64,000 nt of DNA from Monosporascus cannonballus (Eukaryota; Ascomycota; Sordariomycetes; Xylariales), in NCBI GenBank assembly GCA_004154925.1, contig QJNS01000172.1, positions 8,444 to 72,443 on the forward strand, read 5' to 3'. Position numbers and translations under genes: made by a program. Under the pieces are notes generated by a model. It did no database searches. It was not told the origin of the DNA and saw nothing but the letters and a program-made list of their open reading frames with translations. Positions 34,642 through 47,590 of the stretch are shown in pieces; the stretch's first letter is position 1; the number at the start of each line of letters is the position of its first letter.

Positions 34642-36223
34642 TTTATACTTCCTTTATAGTAAATATTCCTTTTTTAAAGCCGTTTATTTTTGGTTTTCCG
34701 ATATTTACTAAGAATATAATTTGTTTTGCGTAAATAACCGTTTTTTTTCTAAAAAAGCAATTTTATACAAAAGCATTAAGTTATTTTTTTATTAAAAAAT
34801 TAACCGATTTAATTATTTTTATTAACGAATTACTTTAGTGGTTTTAAATTTTCCTTTATAAAAAATGTCCCCGTTAAATCGTTTCAACAATATTTCTAAG
34901 AGTTTTTATAAATAAGAAAATAACGGAATTAACAGAAATAAACGGCGAAATAATCGATATAAATACAACTAGAACTTTTAATTCGAAAAAACGCAATAAA
35001 AACCGAATAAAATAAATTTTGCTTTTGTAAATCCGAATTTAATATTATCGGTCTTCATAACAGTTTTAAACGTATTACGGAAACCGGCGATAAAATTTTT
35101 CTTAGCAATATAGATAGTATACCGCCGTATAAAACTTTCGATATAAAACGAACACGCGTATTTTAATACGGAAAAACAAGATACGTCGAAAAATTAAAGC
35201 CGATAAAAAGAATAAGTAAGTATACAAAATATAATAATATTGTTAATTTGCTAATATTTTTCTAATCCGATCGAATAATAATTTTTGTAATCGCTAAAGA
35301 TAAAAAAACGTTTTAAACATTTGATATACGTTTTAATATATTTATCGAAACGCTTAATATATTTTAAACTCAAGTTATTTATTATTTAACCGTTTTCGTT
35401 TATAGCAAACTTTTAATCAGATAAAAGTAAATTATCGGCGAACTAGCGAAAAAGGTAGTTTTTTCGAGCAAAACTAATAAATAATAATAAAACCCAGCCT
35501 TAAAAATTAACGGCTTATATTATCGTAAACTATTTCCGATTTTCTTATTACATTGAATAAGGTTTTTTATATTTTTAAATATTAATAATAATTATACTTA
35601 TTACTATAAAAAATCATATTAAAAATTCGGTTTCGTCGAAATTATAAATATTCTCTTTTACGATATCGTATTTTGCAATTATAATTCGGATAAGCTTAAA
35701 CTATTTTCGAAATACTTCTGGATTTTTACATAAAACCCTTTAATAATTTATTTTTTAATTTAAACGCGTCTCGAATTTTTTTTATCGTTTAATAAAATTA
35801 AATACTCAGTTAACTTTAACGCGTCTCGTAACGTATTACGTAAATAACAAATTCGTTATATCTTTAACGTATTAACGCCGGATAAGAAATGTTCGCGTAT
35901 CTAGATTAAAGATCCGTTCGGCGATTAATTTTTTTTTCGATCGACGTTAGTTTTCGCAAATTGAGAATAATATCGGCTCGAACGCGTTTATCGTAACATC
36001 GGGCTCTTAAAATTGCTTTAGTAATATCGTATATTGCATTAAGCTTTTTAGAATTAAGTTTCGAGATATGTTTTTTTGTCTAAATAACTAAATTTATTTT
36101 TGTTTCTATTTAAAAATGTTCTATGTTATTGGTGTTAAATAATATATATTTAAAGTTGGTAATCGTAATATAAACAAAAAATAAGTCGTGAACTTATTTA
36201 AGTCGCGAGTTTATATAGTACAT
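34642..36223 (-). mobile_element. Truncated Fot1/pogo transposon G2
   Basis: Homologous to about 59095-61111 of the complete copy G1, in the same orientation. The right TIR is present, ending TATATAGTACAT at 36223 followed by TA, with ACGT mutated to ACAT. The left quarter and left TIR are missing; the sequence starts abruptly at the end of the D LTR. The transposase is on the minus strand and is heavily degraded. Confidence 0.75.
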
Positions 36224-36225
36224 TA

Positions 36226-37899
36226 TGTCGTTTTATTAAATAACAATTTATTTAGCGTAAATGGCGTATACATTAGTTGTTATAAAAATTAAATTATTTT
36301 AAAATTATTTTATAGATTATTTATTTTAAAATAATTCGATTAATACAACTTTTACCGTTTTTTATATAGCGCCTATAAAAGGCTTCACCTGAGCGGTCTG
36401 CAATCAGTTGCCAATGAGAGTTTATTTTCTAGCTAAAGAGAAAAGAAAGGGAAGATGAAAATACAGTTGTGTGTGTTCGCATATAAGGCGCTGCGCTAGT
36501 GCTGCTTGGTACCGGCGTTTGTCCAGTGCTCTATAATAGGGCTCCATACAGCCCTATCACAGCGCCTATAACAGAGATTTGAAATCGTAATTACCTTTTA
36601 AATTGTTACAAAATTTCCTTTATTAAACGTTAAAAAGGCGTTTTTAAAAAAAATAGCTTAATAACTATTTAATATCGTCGGATTTTATATAAAACAGCAG
36701 TTATATATATTAATATTATCTTAAGATTATTTTTACAGAAAATTTATTATTAAGTAAAATGCCTTTTTTCGCCTTTTAAATGGGACCGAGCCCTTAGATA
36801 TTATTTTTCCAACCGGGCGCTTAGGTATTATTTTTTTTAATAAGGGGTTGTTTTATAGCGTAAAAAATTTTCCTTTTAACGTTAGATGGTTTTTTGATTT
36901 CAGAATAAATTAGCAAGTCGTTTATTTAATGCGCGTTACTTTGATTATTACTGCATCTATTAAATTAGTAACAAATCATTATTTTATAAGTATTTTAATA
37001 AACCTTTATTATTATAAAACAATTTGTTATTTTAATAAAGTAAATACATTAATAATAATAATAATATAATACTAAGTAGATATTTGGCGAATTTTTAATT
37101 AGGCATAAATATAGGCGAATTCTTTTTAGAAAAATAGGATATATAAAGTAATACAAGTAATTAAAAACATTTTCAAAATTTACTTAGGTACTTTACTTTA
37201 AAAAGGTTTATTTTTTATTATAACAAAGATAATATATATAATATTATTATTTTACGATTATTTCTACAATATTAATATATATAAATAAATATTTTTTTAT
37301 AGTAGAAATTATGTATTATGGAAGAAAAATAAATAATAAAAAATGAAAAAAAGAATAATCTAATATTAAATTTAATCCGTTTTTAAAAATTGCGAATGTA
37401 TTAATCGTGCTATTTGTTGTCTTAATTCAATAATTACGAGCCTGGTTTATTATAATTATAATAATAAATTTAAGATATTTTGACAAAACGGCCGGTTTTA
37501 AGTAAGCGTTAAAGTTTAACTTTTCGAAATCTTATTTGCTTATCTTTTAATAACGCTTTTATTTTTAATATTAGTTGGCCTTTTTTTGTTGCGAAATTAA
37601 TCTTTAGATATAATTCTTTAAGATTAAAATCCTTTTGCCCTAATATTTTAATTAGTATATGAAGATTTTCGAAGTACTTAATTTTTGTCCTTATTATTTT
37701 CGGTTTTATCCGGATAGTTTAAATTGTTATTTACTATTTCGTAAAACCTTTTTAATAATAAATTATATTGAGCCGATAATTTGTTTAGGTTTTCAATAAA
37801 CGGAATATAAAATATTTTTTGCATTTTTTTTCTTACGCTTTTCGAATCGTTTTCGGGCATAAACGAGTTCGTTATTATCGTATGCAATATTATTATTTA
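36226..37899. other. AT-rich relic DNA with one GC-richer island
   Basis: No gene. An island at about 36364-36573 is GC-richer and bounded by the direct repeat AGCGCCTATA (36368-36377 and 36561-36570). Read on the minus strand it begins TGTTATAGGCGC and has a TATA-like CTTATATG and a leader-like stretch, so it may be a solo LTR or short non-autonomous element. The rest is RIP-like AT-rich sequence, including an uninterpretable 69-codon minus-strand frame at 37678-37887. Confidence 0.4.
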
Positions 37900-38029
37900 T
37901 GTTACGGCCTGGTCATCTATAAAAGCTCCAGTATATATACAGCTGTAAGCACTAGGATGATTACCACAATTGCGATCATTCCACCGATCTCTTGCTCTAG
38001 TAGCGTGATGGTATAGTGCAGCAATAACA
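37900..38029. mobile_element. 130-bp mini-LTR-like element E2, TSD ATTTA
   Basis: Homologue of E1. It starts TGTTACGG and ends CAATAACA (the right end has lost its match at two positions). It is flanked by ATTTA at 37895-37899 and 38030-38034, so it is an independent insertion. It contains CTATAAAAGC (37917-37926), like a TATA box, on the plus strand. The minus strand reads MIAIVVIILVLTAVYILELL then stop (37978-37917), matching the E1 micro-ORF with only conservative changes. Confidence 0.85.
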
Positions 38030-38034
38030 ATTTA

Positions 38035-38541
38035 AATTAAATATTTTGATTCGGATATAATATAATATAATTAGGATTAATTCAAGTTGTTTAAGATAAT
38101 ATCAATTAACGATTAAAATAATATTTTAACCGTATAAAATTTTAGATACTTTCTATTAATACGGAGAAATATTAGATATATAATATATTACGTATCAAAT
38201 ATGTAAAACTGGATAATATATTGTTATTTTGTTATTATAATATTAAAACAATTTGGTTAAACCTAATATTTAAATAATGTATTTAAGAAATAATTTTCGA
38301 AATCTTAATTAAATTATTTATGTTCGTATTAAAGATAATCGTCAATAATATCTTTTTATAAATTGTCGCTAATACGGTATATCGAACTCTTTTTTTCAGA
38401 ATTTAAATTTAATAAAAAAATTTCGATAAGATTTTTGTAATTCGAAGTAAAAATACGTATTATAAATTATATACTCTATTTGTCATATTTGTTTTCAATA
38501 CCTTTCAAACATTTATTTAAAATACTTAATAGTTTCTCTAA
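38035..38541. other. AT-rich relic, nothing identified
   Basis: About 500 bp of AT-rich sequence between E2 and the next solo LTR. No gene or recognisable element. Confidence 0.4.
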
Positions 38542-38546
38542 AGATT

Positions 38547-38984
38547 TGTTACAGGAACAGGGGTTCCTGCCTCGAGGAGGCCAACCTTTAAGGCCTAGCG
38601 CGGACCTGTCACGGCTAAACCCCGGATAGGGAAGCTTGGCTCTTAAAGGTAATCTAGTTAATTTAGGTAATTTAAGTGATCTGGGACCAGATTATATAGA
38701 TCATATAGATTATATAGATCCACGACATATTCACTTTAGGAATTGGGATATATAATGAATCGGTCTTTTATATAAATAGCACCTATTTAGTTTTCGCTTC
38801 TTAGCTATTAATCTAAGTTCTTAGTCAGAGGTAACTGCACCGTTCTCTAATTAAGAGAAAAGTACTTAAATCTTTTTAACAAACAGATCACTGAATTATT
38901 CCTCGCCCTATTATTACCTGCAAATCAAGACCCTTTTCGGATACTGCTTATACCTCTAGGTGGATGTATGACAGGTTCGTTACA
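38547..38984 (+). repeat. Solo LTR, family A, TSD AGATT
   Basis: 438 bp, TGTTACAGGAAC...GGTTCGTTACA, flanked by AGATT (38542-38546 and 38985-38989). It is inverted relative to the other A copies. The first 110 bp are GC-rich and nearly the same as the corresponding part of 20676-21114. A run of ATATAGAT(C/T) 9-mers lies at about 38690-38725. Confidence 0.92.
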
Positions 38985-41283
38985 AGATTATATTATTAAA
39001 TATTTTTAAATAGAAATTTTTTTTATTAATTGTTAAAATAAATACTGAATGTGATGGCCGTATTACGTAATGATAAATTAAAACGAAAAGATAAATTAAT
39101 ACGCGATTATTAATAAATAATTTGTTAATATATTTAAAATTTTTCAAAAATGTTAACTTAATACCGCTTTACAATAGTATGAAAATATAGCTCTTATAGA
39201 GCTGCGGTTAGTGTTCAACTAGTTACAGAATTACGCGTCAGTAGAAATAACCATCTAGCAGCTAATACGAAACCCAAGATGAAAATAACTTAATATATTT
39301 ACATTTTAGAATATATTCTATAACTGGTTGGAAATTATCTTACTTTAATTTTTAACTATCTATTATTTTATAATCTTTTCATTTTTATTATAGAAAATAA
39401 CGTAATAATTATCAAAAGTAAAATGGGTCAATTATAAAATGAACTTACCTGTCGAAAAACCTATCGATCGGAACCTAATAAACGAACGATCGATTACAAT
39501 ATAAAAATAAGTTAAAAAATTTATAATAAAGCTTTAACGGGTAGAAAATTACAGTTCTGGAGATTATAAATCTCTTCATATATATAATAAGAATATATCC
39601 CGATAACTATTAATCAAACGGTCGAAAAATAAAAGTAATATAACGATTATATCTTGAAATTTAAAATAAAAAAAGGTTAAACCTTTTAATAATAATTAGA
39701 TTTTAAATATTATTCGTTAATAAAATAAATAATATTCGGAATTATTTTGATAGTTGGCCGAATAATAAGTGATAACATACGTTAAAAAAGTAAAATTTTA
39801 TAAGTTAATTACGATGTCGTCGTAAAAGCTTAAGAGCGATAGGCGAATACCGCGTTATAATTGCTCGAAATCTTTCGAATATATATCGATTAAAAAAAAT
39901 TAAATAAAAGTTGTTGCAGAAGTTTTGTCGAAGAGCTAAGAAGAAATACCTTTATTTATATTTAATAGCCCATGGACTATAAAAACGGCTTTATTATAAA
40001 CGTTCAACAATTATACCGCGTTTTGCTTAATTATTTTAATTACGAAAAGAAATTGAAAATTAAAAGTTTATAGGTTTCTATTACGAAAGGCTATACAAAT
40101 CTTAATATTTTTTAATAGAAAATATAAGAAATAATTTATGAAATTACGATAACGACCTAAATAATTACCGTTAGACTTTTATATTAAATAAAGGTTTTTA
40201 ATTTATTAACTAAAGTTTCGAAACGTATTTAACCCGGAACATAATCGGGATAAAAAGCGTTTTATTTTTGATTATTTTTATATATTAATATTAAGATTAC
40301 GAAAAGTTTTATTACGAAAAAACGTGAAGTTAAAATAAACTAATAACGTAATAAATAAAATAAAACGTTATTAGGACGTTTGAAAAAAGGCGAAGAAAAA
40401 CCGATTATCTTCTACTAAAAGTATTAATAAGGATAAACGATCTTATTTTAACGCTTTCAGAAAAAGAAATCTCTAAAGCAAATTAAAGGCGTTACGTAGG
40501 AACAATAAGGATTACGAGCGTTCTTATATTCGGAAAGCAGATAATTATCGATTTAATTCCGATTAAAATAAATCCGTATAATTTAATATCTCTAATTTTT
40601 ACGAGGGCCTATTTAAATATTATAATTATAGAAAATTAAGCCATAAAAGCCTAAATTCCAAATTTAAAAAGGATATGAAGACCTTGTTATCCCGGTTATA
40701 CAGAAATAGATTTTCGAAAGCCGTGCAGAACGTTACAGTATATAACGATAAATTAAACCAGTCTTTAAACGTAAATCTAAAAAAGGAGCCGGAGTAGGCG
40801 TATACGTCCAGTCTATTTCGGCTAATAACCGCAGGACGGTCGGAACAAAGCTGCTCTTTAAAGGGAAAATATTTATTAAAAGAAGTACGGGAGATGTAAT
40901 AATATAAATAAATATAAATACCTGAGCACAAATAAATATTATAAGCAAAAGGTTAATAAGGAAGCTTAATTTTTAACCAATTTCCGTAAATATTCCGTGC
41001 CATATTAATATTAATAACGTATGTATCAAATATTATAAGGCTTACGAAATTCATGTTAATATAATAAATAATAACGGGAACGAACGAAAGTTTAAATAAA
41101 TTTACTTTGTAATATGCCGTAATCGGAAAGCGTCTAATCTTTTATTATCCAAACTAGGAATAGGTAAGTTAAACGTTCTATTAAATACAGCCATATATTA
41201 ATAGTTATATGGATTATTATAACAGGTCGATAAGTATAAAATCGTAAATTTAACGTTTTTCAGCGAATAAGTTTATACCGTTA

Positions 41284-41654
41284 TATTATAACCCAAGCCA
41301 GCTGGGCCTGCGAAAACGGTCCAGCCAAGATCACAAAGCTACGTTAGTTCAGGGTTACGTAATTAGTGCTCAACTGAGTACAACTGAGCACGATTAAGTA
41401 GTACTAAGCAACTGCTTAGCAGGGCTTTGCTAAATAAAGATAAATAATAATTAAGGGATTAAGATATATACGTTTATTAAATTTATAATTTAAATAGCTT
41501 TAGCTTGTAATATAATATCGTTACCTGAAATATCCTTAGTATTACGAGATGTAATACGTTATTATATTTATTGCTTAGATTTCCACGATATTCCTATTAA
41601 TATAAACCCGTTGATTTAAGGTTTAATAATTAGTTAAACCGTATAGCCGTTATA
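41284..41654 (+). repeat. 5' LTR of element B
   Basis: 371 bp, TATTATAACCC...CCGTTATA (TG...CA mutated to TA...TA). Its U3 contains a run of about five 10-bp units of the type CAACTGAGTA / CAACTGAGCA / CGATTAAGTA at about 41372-41420. Confidence 0.85.
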
Positions 41655-44600
41655 CGTTGTAAGTTTTTATTTAGTAATACCGTTAAATTCTGAGTAATAT
41701 TATTAAAATGTCGACCAGCATTTAGGAAACCCTTATTTAGCAGCTTTAGGCTCGAATTCGGGAATTGGAGAAAAAAGTTCGACAACTTAAGGTTAGGCTA
41801 TTTATCCAAACCTTTTTCGCCCGTATGAAGCCTAAGAAACCGGAACCTTACGATGGGAAAGGAAACTCTTAAACCTTTTTGATTTAGATATAAATTTATT
41901 TTCGTTTTCTGGACTTTAGTAATCCAGCGGATATAGTTTTAATAATAGGAATATACCTAATAGGAAACGCAGTTAATTAATTTAAGCTTATTATAGGAAA
42001 TTTTCTAAAAATAAGAAAATCGGTTAAAAAGGGTTTTATTAACGAAATTTTCTTATTTTATATCAAATTCGAAAATAAAGTATGCGATAATTTTAATAAC
42101 CCGGATAAATAACGATTTACGACTTAGTAACTTTTGTAATTTCGATAAAAAAACTTATATTTAAGTACGCCGTAGTTTTTAAACATTTTGCGATTAAGGC
42201 CGGATAAGGAAATAATGAAACCGATATTTTTATCGACATATTTTATAAAGAGTTAAAAGATAATATGAAAAATAAAATTATTCGGATTAAATAATTAATT
42301 ATCCTAGATCGATATATTACAAAGGTAATTAAAATTAATAATTAATAATTTAAAAGATAATCGGAAAAAAAGAATAATATGTTTTACGTTCGGGATATAA
42401 TAAATCAAACCAGGGGAAAAAACGAAGCGTACCTTTATTTTTACGGAACGGCGCCAGGATTTATGGAATTCGACGTTATCTATAAATAAAACTAAAGCCA
42501 AATTAAATACTTTAATTACGGCAAAATAGAACATAAAACCTATAAATATAGGAAACCCAAAAAGCCATGGTAAAATAACTTGACCCCTATACCGGAAGGA
42601 TACTTTAGGAATAATTACGGAAATAACGGTAAGGTTATTAACATAATTTAAGTTAAGTACGTATTAGGTTTATGGCAAAATATCTAATAAGGACTATTAC
42701 GATAAGAAATATGACAAAAAATACGCGAAGTTAAAAAGCTGGTTTAATAAATATCGCGAATATAACAAAAGGCGTTATAAAGATAATTACGCGAATATGA
42801 GAACTGGATAAAAAGAATTTATCTCGGAATACCTAATTGATATGGCAAAATGTACGCCATATACTGTCGACGACAAGAATATCCCGATTACGAGAAATAA
42901 AAATAATATATTTACGAACGAATTACCTGTATGTATTATAAGGGATTCGATTTTCCAAATCGTACCGGAAATAATAAGGATAATAAGTAATGGTATTGAT
43001 ATTTTCGAACCATAACCCCAGGAGATATTTAGCAGTTGGCCGAAGTAGAAAATTAGCCCGAAAGAAAGTAATATCCATAGGAAAACCCCTTTTATTATTA
43101 TAGATAATATAATTATTAAACGGAAAAGGAATTAATTTAGCGTACGGTAAAAAACCATTATCAGAAAGTTATTACGGATTTTTATTTTTAATTAATATTT
43201 ATTATAAATCCCTACAAAAAAGATTTCAAAGAAAAAATACGTTAATTTATAGAAAAACGTTAAAACGACAGCTAAGACGACGTATAATAGGATGTAATTA
43301 TAAACATAAAAAATAATTTATTTAATGGAAAAAGAATTACAAAAAAACTAAAAGTAATTAATATAACTCAAAGGAATAATACGCCGACAATAATAATAAA
43401 TATAGCAGCTAAATATATTAAAGGAAAAATATAAATAGAATTCGATAAACTTAAATAAAAATTAAAAAAAGGTTACTTATAAAAAAGCCGCAAAATAACA
43501 AAACTTAAAGGAAGTAAAGGGAATTTCCAAAAAAAGCTTTAAATACGACGATAGGAAACGTTAACGACCTTATTACTTTAGATATATAAATCGGAATGCA
43601 TTAGTATATCGCAATGGTAAATTGCGAAATTTTGGGCGGAAATTATATTATATCAAATATAATTAATAAGTTTAAATTATTATAGAAATATAAGTTAAAA
43701 TTTTATATAACGACAAATATCGAAAATTAGGAATTCGTTTACGATAACGAAAAATTTATATGCGAAATTAATTATTTTAAGATTTTTATTTAAGGACGAT
43801 ATCAAATAATTAATTTCGATATCGTTTTATTTAGGAATTACGATATAATCTTAGAATTACCATAGATACGTTAGTACGGAGTTTTGATTAACGGTAAAAC
43901 TAGCTAGGTAAAGTTCGTTTTATTTCTTATTAATAAACGAAAAAGAAAAAAAATAAAGTTTTAATATGCGATCGATAATAGCGATAAATATAAGCATAAA
44001 GATACGATAAATATTTTATTACCTAAAGAAATAAAATACAAAAAAAATAGATATTAAAAAAGAATACGACGTATTATTATTATCATTAAAATAAAACTAA
44101 AATAACTGAATAACGATTTAAAACAATAAGAATAATAGCCTTAAAAGTTAGAAAATTTAATTAATATATTATTACAATACTATAGATACAAATAGTTTTT
44201 TTTAAAAAAAGGCTTGATACGAAATTACTAGAATATAGCGAATAAAATTATGAAATAATTTTTAAGAAAGGATTTTCGACGAAGTTTTACCTTATTTATA
44301 ATTTTAATAAAGATGAATTATGTACTCTTAGAAAGTACCTAAAAAATCGGTTATAAAAAAATAGATTCGACTTTCGAAATTACTAACAGGATATTCCATA
44401 TTTTTTATACTTAAAAAAACGAGAAATTACGATTTATAGGTAATTATCGACAATTAAATAATATTATTATTAAGAATTAAATATTATTACCCTTAATTAC
44501 GGAAATAAAAAACCGATTTTATAAAGTTAAATAATTTATTGTATTCGATCTTAAAAATAAATATAACCTTATTAAGATTAAAAAAATACGAATGGAAAAT

Positions 44601-47590
44601 AACTTTTAAAACGAAATAGGAATTATTTAAATATTTGGTTATATTAATAGGACTTACGAACGTACTAACAATTTTCTAACTAATAATTAATTACGTATTA
44701 CGAAAATACCTTAATACTTTCGTTATTTGTTATTTTAACAACATTTCTATTTTCTCGAAAACGGAAAAAGTATATACAAAATATATTTATAAAACTTTTT
44801 ATATTTTATAAGATATAAAATTATTTATTAACGCAGAAAAAAAATAATTTTATATATAAGAAATAGAATATTTGGAATATATTATTACTTTAAGACATAT
44901 TAAGATAGACTCCAAAAAAATCGCTGTAATTATAAAATAGCAAATGCCAATAACGGTTAAAAAAGTACAGGTATTTCTTAGATTTGCCAATTATTACAAA
45001 AAGTTTATTTAGAACTTTAGCAGAATAATTATATTCTTAATAAATTTTACGAAAAAAAAACAATTTTTAAATGGACGCCAAAAATGGAAAAAGTATTTCA
45101 GGAGATTAAAAATGCGATTACCAGCGAACCAGTACTAATTATATACGATTTAAACCGTTCTGTTAAGCTAAAAACCGATATTTCGAATTAGGCGTTAAGC
45201 GTAATAATCGGATAACGAAATAATTAAGGTAAATTGTACCTTATTGTATTTTTTTCGTACAAATTAAAAAGAGCCGAACTTAATTACGGTATCTCAGATA
45301 AGAAATTTATAGTTATTGTTATGGCATTTCGAAAGTTTAAGCATTTCCTAAAAGGAAATTTATATCAGATCAAAGTTTATACGGATTATTAAAATCTTAC
45401 CTAATTTATTACGACCAAGAAATTTACAGGATAATAATTAAAATATACGAAAAAAATTGACCAATTTCGATTTTATTATTATTTACCAAAAAAATCAGAA
45501 AACGGCAAAATAAATACTTTAAGTAAGCGATCAAACCTTGAAAAAAATTGGTTAAAGTTAATTATATAATTTTCGATATTATAATAAAAGGATATTTACG
45601 TTTACGACAAATTGCGATAATTCGGGTAGTACTTTTCGATATATATTAGAAAATTTAATAATATAATAATAATTTTTTAAAAAGTTAAAAAACAGAAAAA
45701 ATACAAATTCTAAAAGAATATTAAAAGGATTTGGTACGAAAAATATATAAATATCAGTTACATAAATATCCAAGGATTTATAAAACTTTAAAGCGATTTT
45801 AATATATATATTTTTTTCCTAAAATAAAATTAATAATATAAAAAATCGTACACGAATATAATATTTGCGCCAAAGCAAAAATTCGACGATATAAGCCATA
45901 CGGAAAATTACAGCTATTACCAATCGTAAAATAATTATAATATTTAGTTATATTCGACTTTATTATCAAATTTCCTATATTAAAGAATTTAATTATAAAA
46001 ATATATTATGATAATATTTTTGTAATTATCGATCGATTTACGAAAATTTCCTATTTTTTACTATATCATAAATATATAAATGCCGAATAACTAATATATA
46101 TTTTTTAGGCATATTTTCAATATATACGAATTGCTTATAGAAAATATATCAGATAAAGGATCAATATTTATATTTAAATTTTAGCAAATCTTTATAATAT
46201 AAATCGGCCTAAATTATAAATTATTTAATGTATTTAAACTATAGATATATACATAAATAAAACGAATAAATTAAACTTTAAAAATTTATTTACGATATTA
46301 TATTAATTATAAACAAAATAATTAAGTTAAAACATTAATAATGGCATAATTAACTTATAATACCAAGTATTACGAAAATATTAAAATAATACTTATAAAT
46401 ACAAATTTTCGTTTTATTCCAAATATTTACAGAAAAGTACGTAATAATAATCTAATTAATATTAAAATATTTTTTACGTTATAATAATTACAATAATTGC
46501 ATTAAGAAACAAAGATAAAACTGGAATTCGTACGAAATTAAATAAATAAACTTTCGAAAAAGAGGAAATAATTTTCCTTATTACAAAAAACATTTAAACA
46601 AAATAACTTAATAAAAAAACTCGATTTCAAATATATCGGTTTATATAAAGTCGCCAAAAAATCTCAGAAAATAATTATTAATTAAAGCTTTTATTAAAAG
46701 TTAAATTTTACCCAATTTTTTATATTTCCTTATTCGAATTAATACCAGATATAATCAAAGTATATACGGTACAAGATAATATAAAATTGAAAAATAAGCA
46801 GGTATACAAAGTAAAAAAAGTTTTCGATATACGAAAATAAAACGGATTTACCCAGTACCTAATTAAATGGAAAAAATACCTAGATTCCGAAAATACCTGG
46901 AAACCTGCTAAAAACCTTATTGGCGCTTAACGCCTATTAAAAAAATTTTACTAATAACGACGGAATTACCGGATATAATTATGTCTTAATTAACGTTTTC
47001 TAACGGCCAAGTAACGCCGAACAGCTTAAGGGAAAAAGTTAAGGCGATTAAGGAAGCTTCGGCGTTAGACTGTTTTTAACGTTCCTGTTCCTTTAATTCC
47101 TTTAGCGATTGTAATTATTGCTGTATTATTTTAATTTTTTTTGAACGAAAAAACGCTTTCTGTTTTCGAAAACGGATTAATCGCATAATGGCTTTATTTA
47201 TTTTTTGCTAATAACGTTTTTGTAATTCTAAGAAATATTTCTTCGCCAGCACCTTTTTATATTTTAAACGTTAATTTTCGGTACGAATATTTTTTAAAAA
47301 AGATAAGGGAACGCCGTTATTATTACAAAAATAATTACGTTTAATATATGCCTTATATTTAGAAACGTTTTCTATTATTTCGCATTTTTAACCTTTAAAA
47401 AAACATAAAAAATACGGCATAACTTCAAATTTGAAATTATCAAAAATAAAAAAAAAATTTTGACATCGCGTAATGGACGAAAAAACCTAATAATAATTTT
47501 TAATAATACGGGCCGATATCTTAAAAAGAAAAAGTTTACCAAAAGGAAAAAAAAAATCTTAAAGGCAAAATTTGGGGAAAGGGAAAATCA

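Noticed and set aside
36368..36570. hAT-type element inferred from 8-10 bp direct repeats
   Set aside because: No terminal inverted repeats inside the direct repeats; kept only as an unclassified island.
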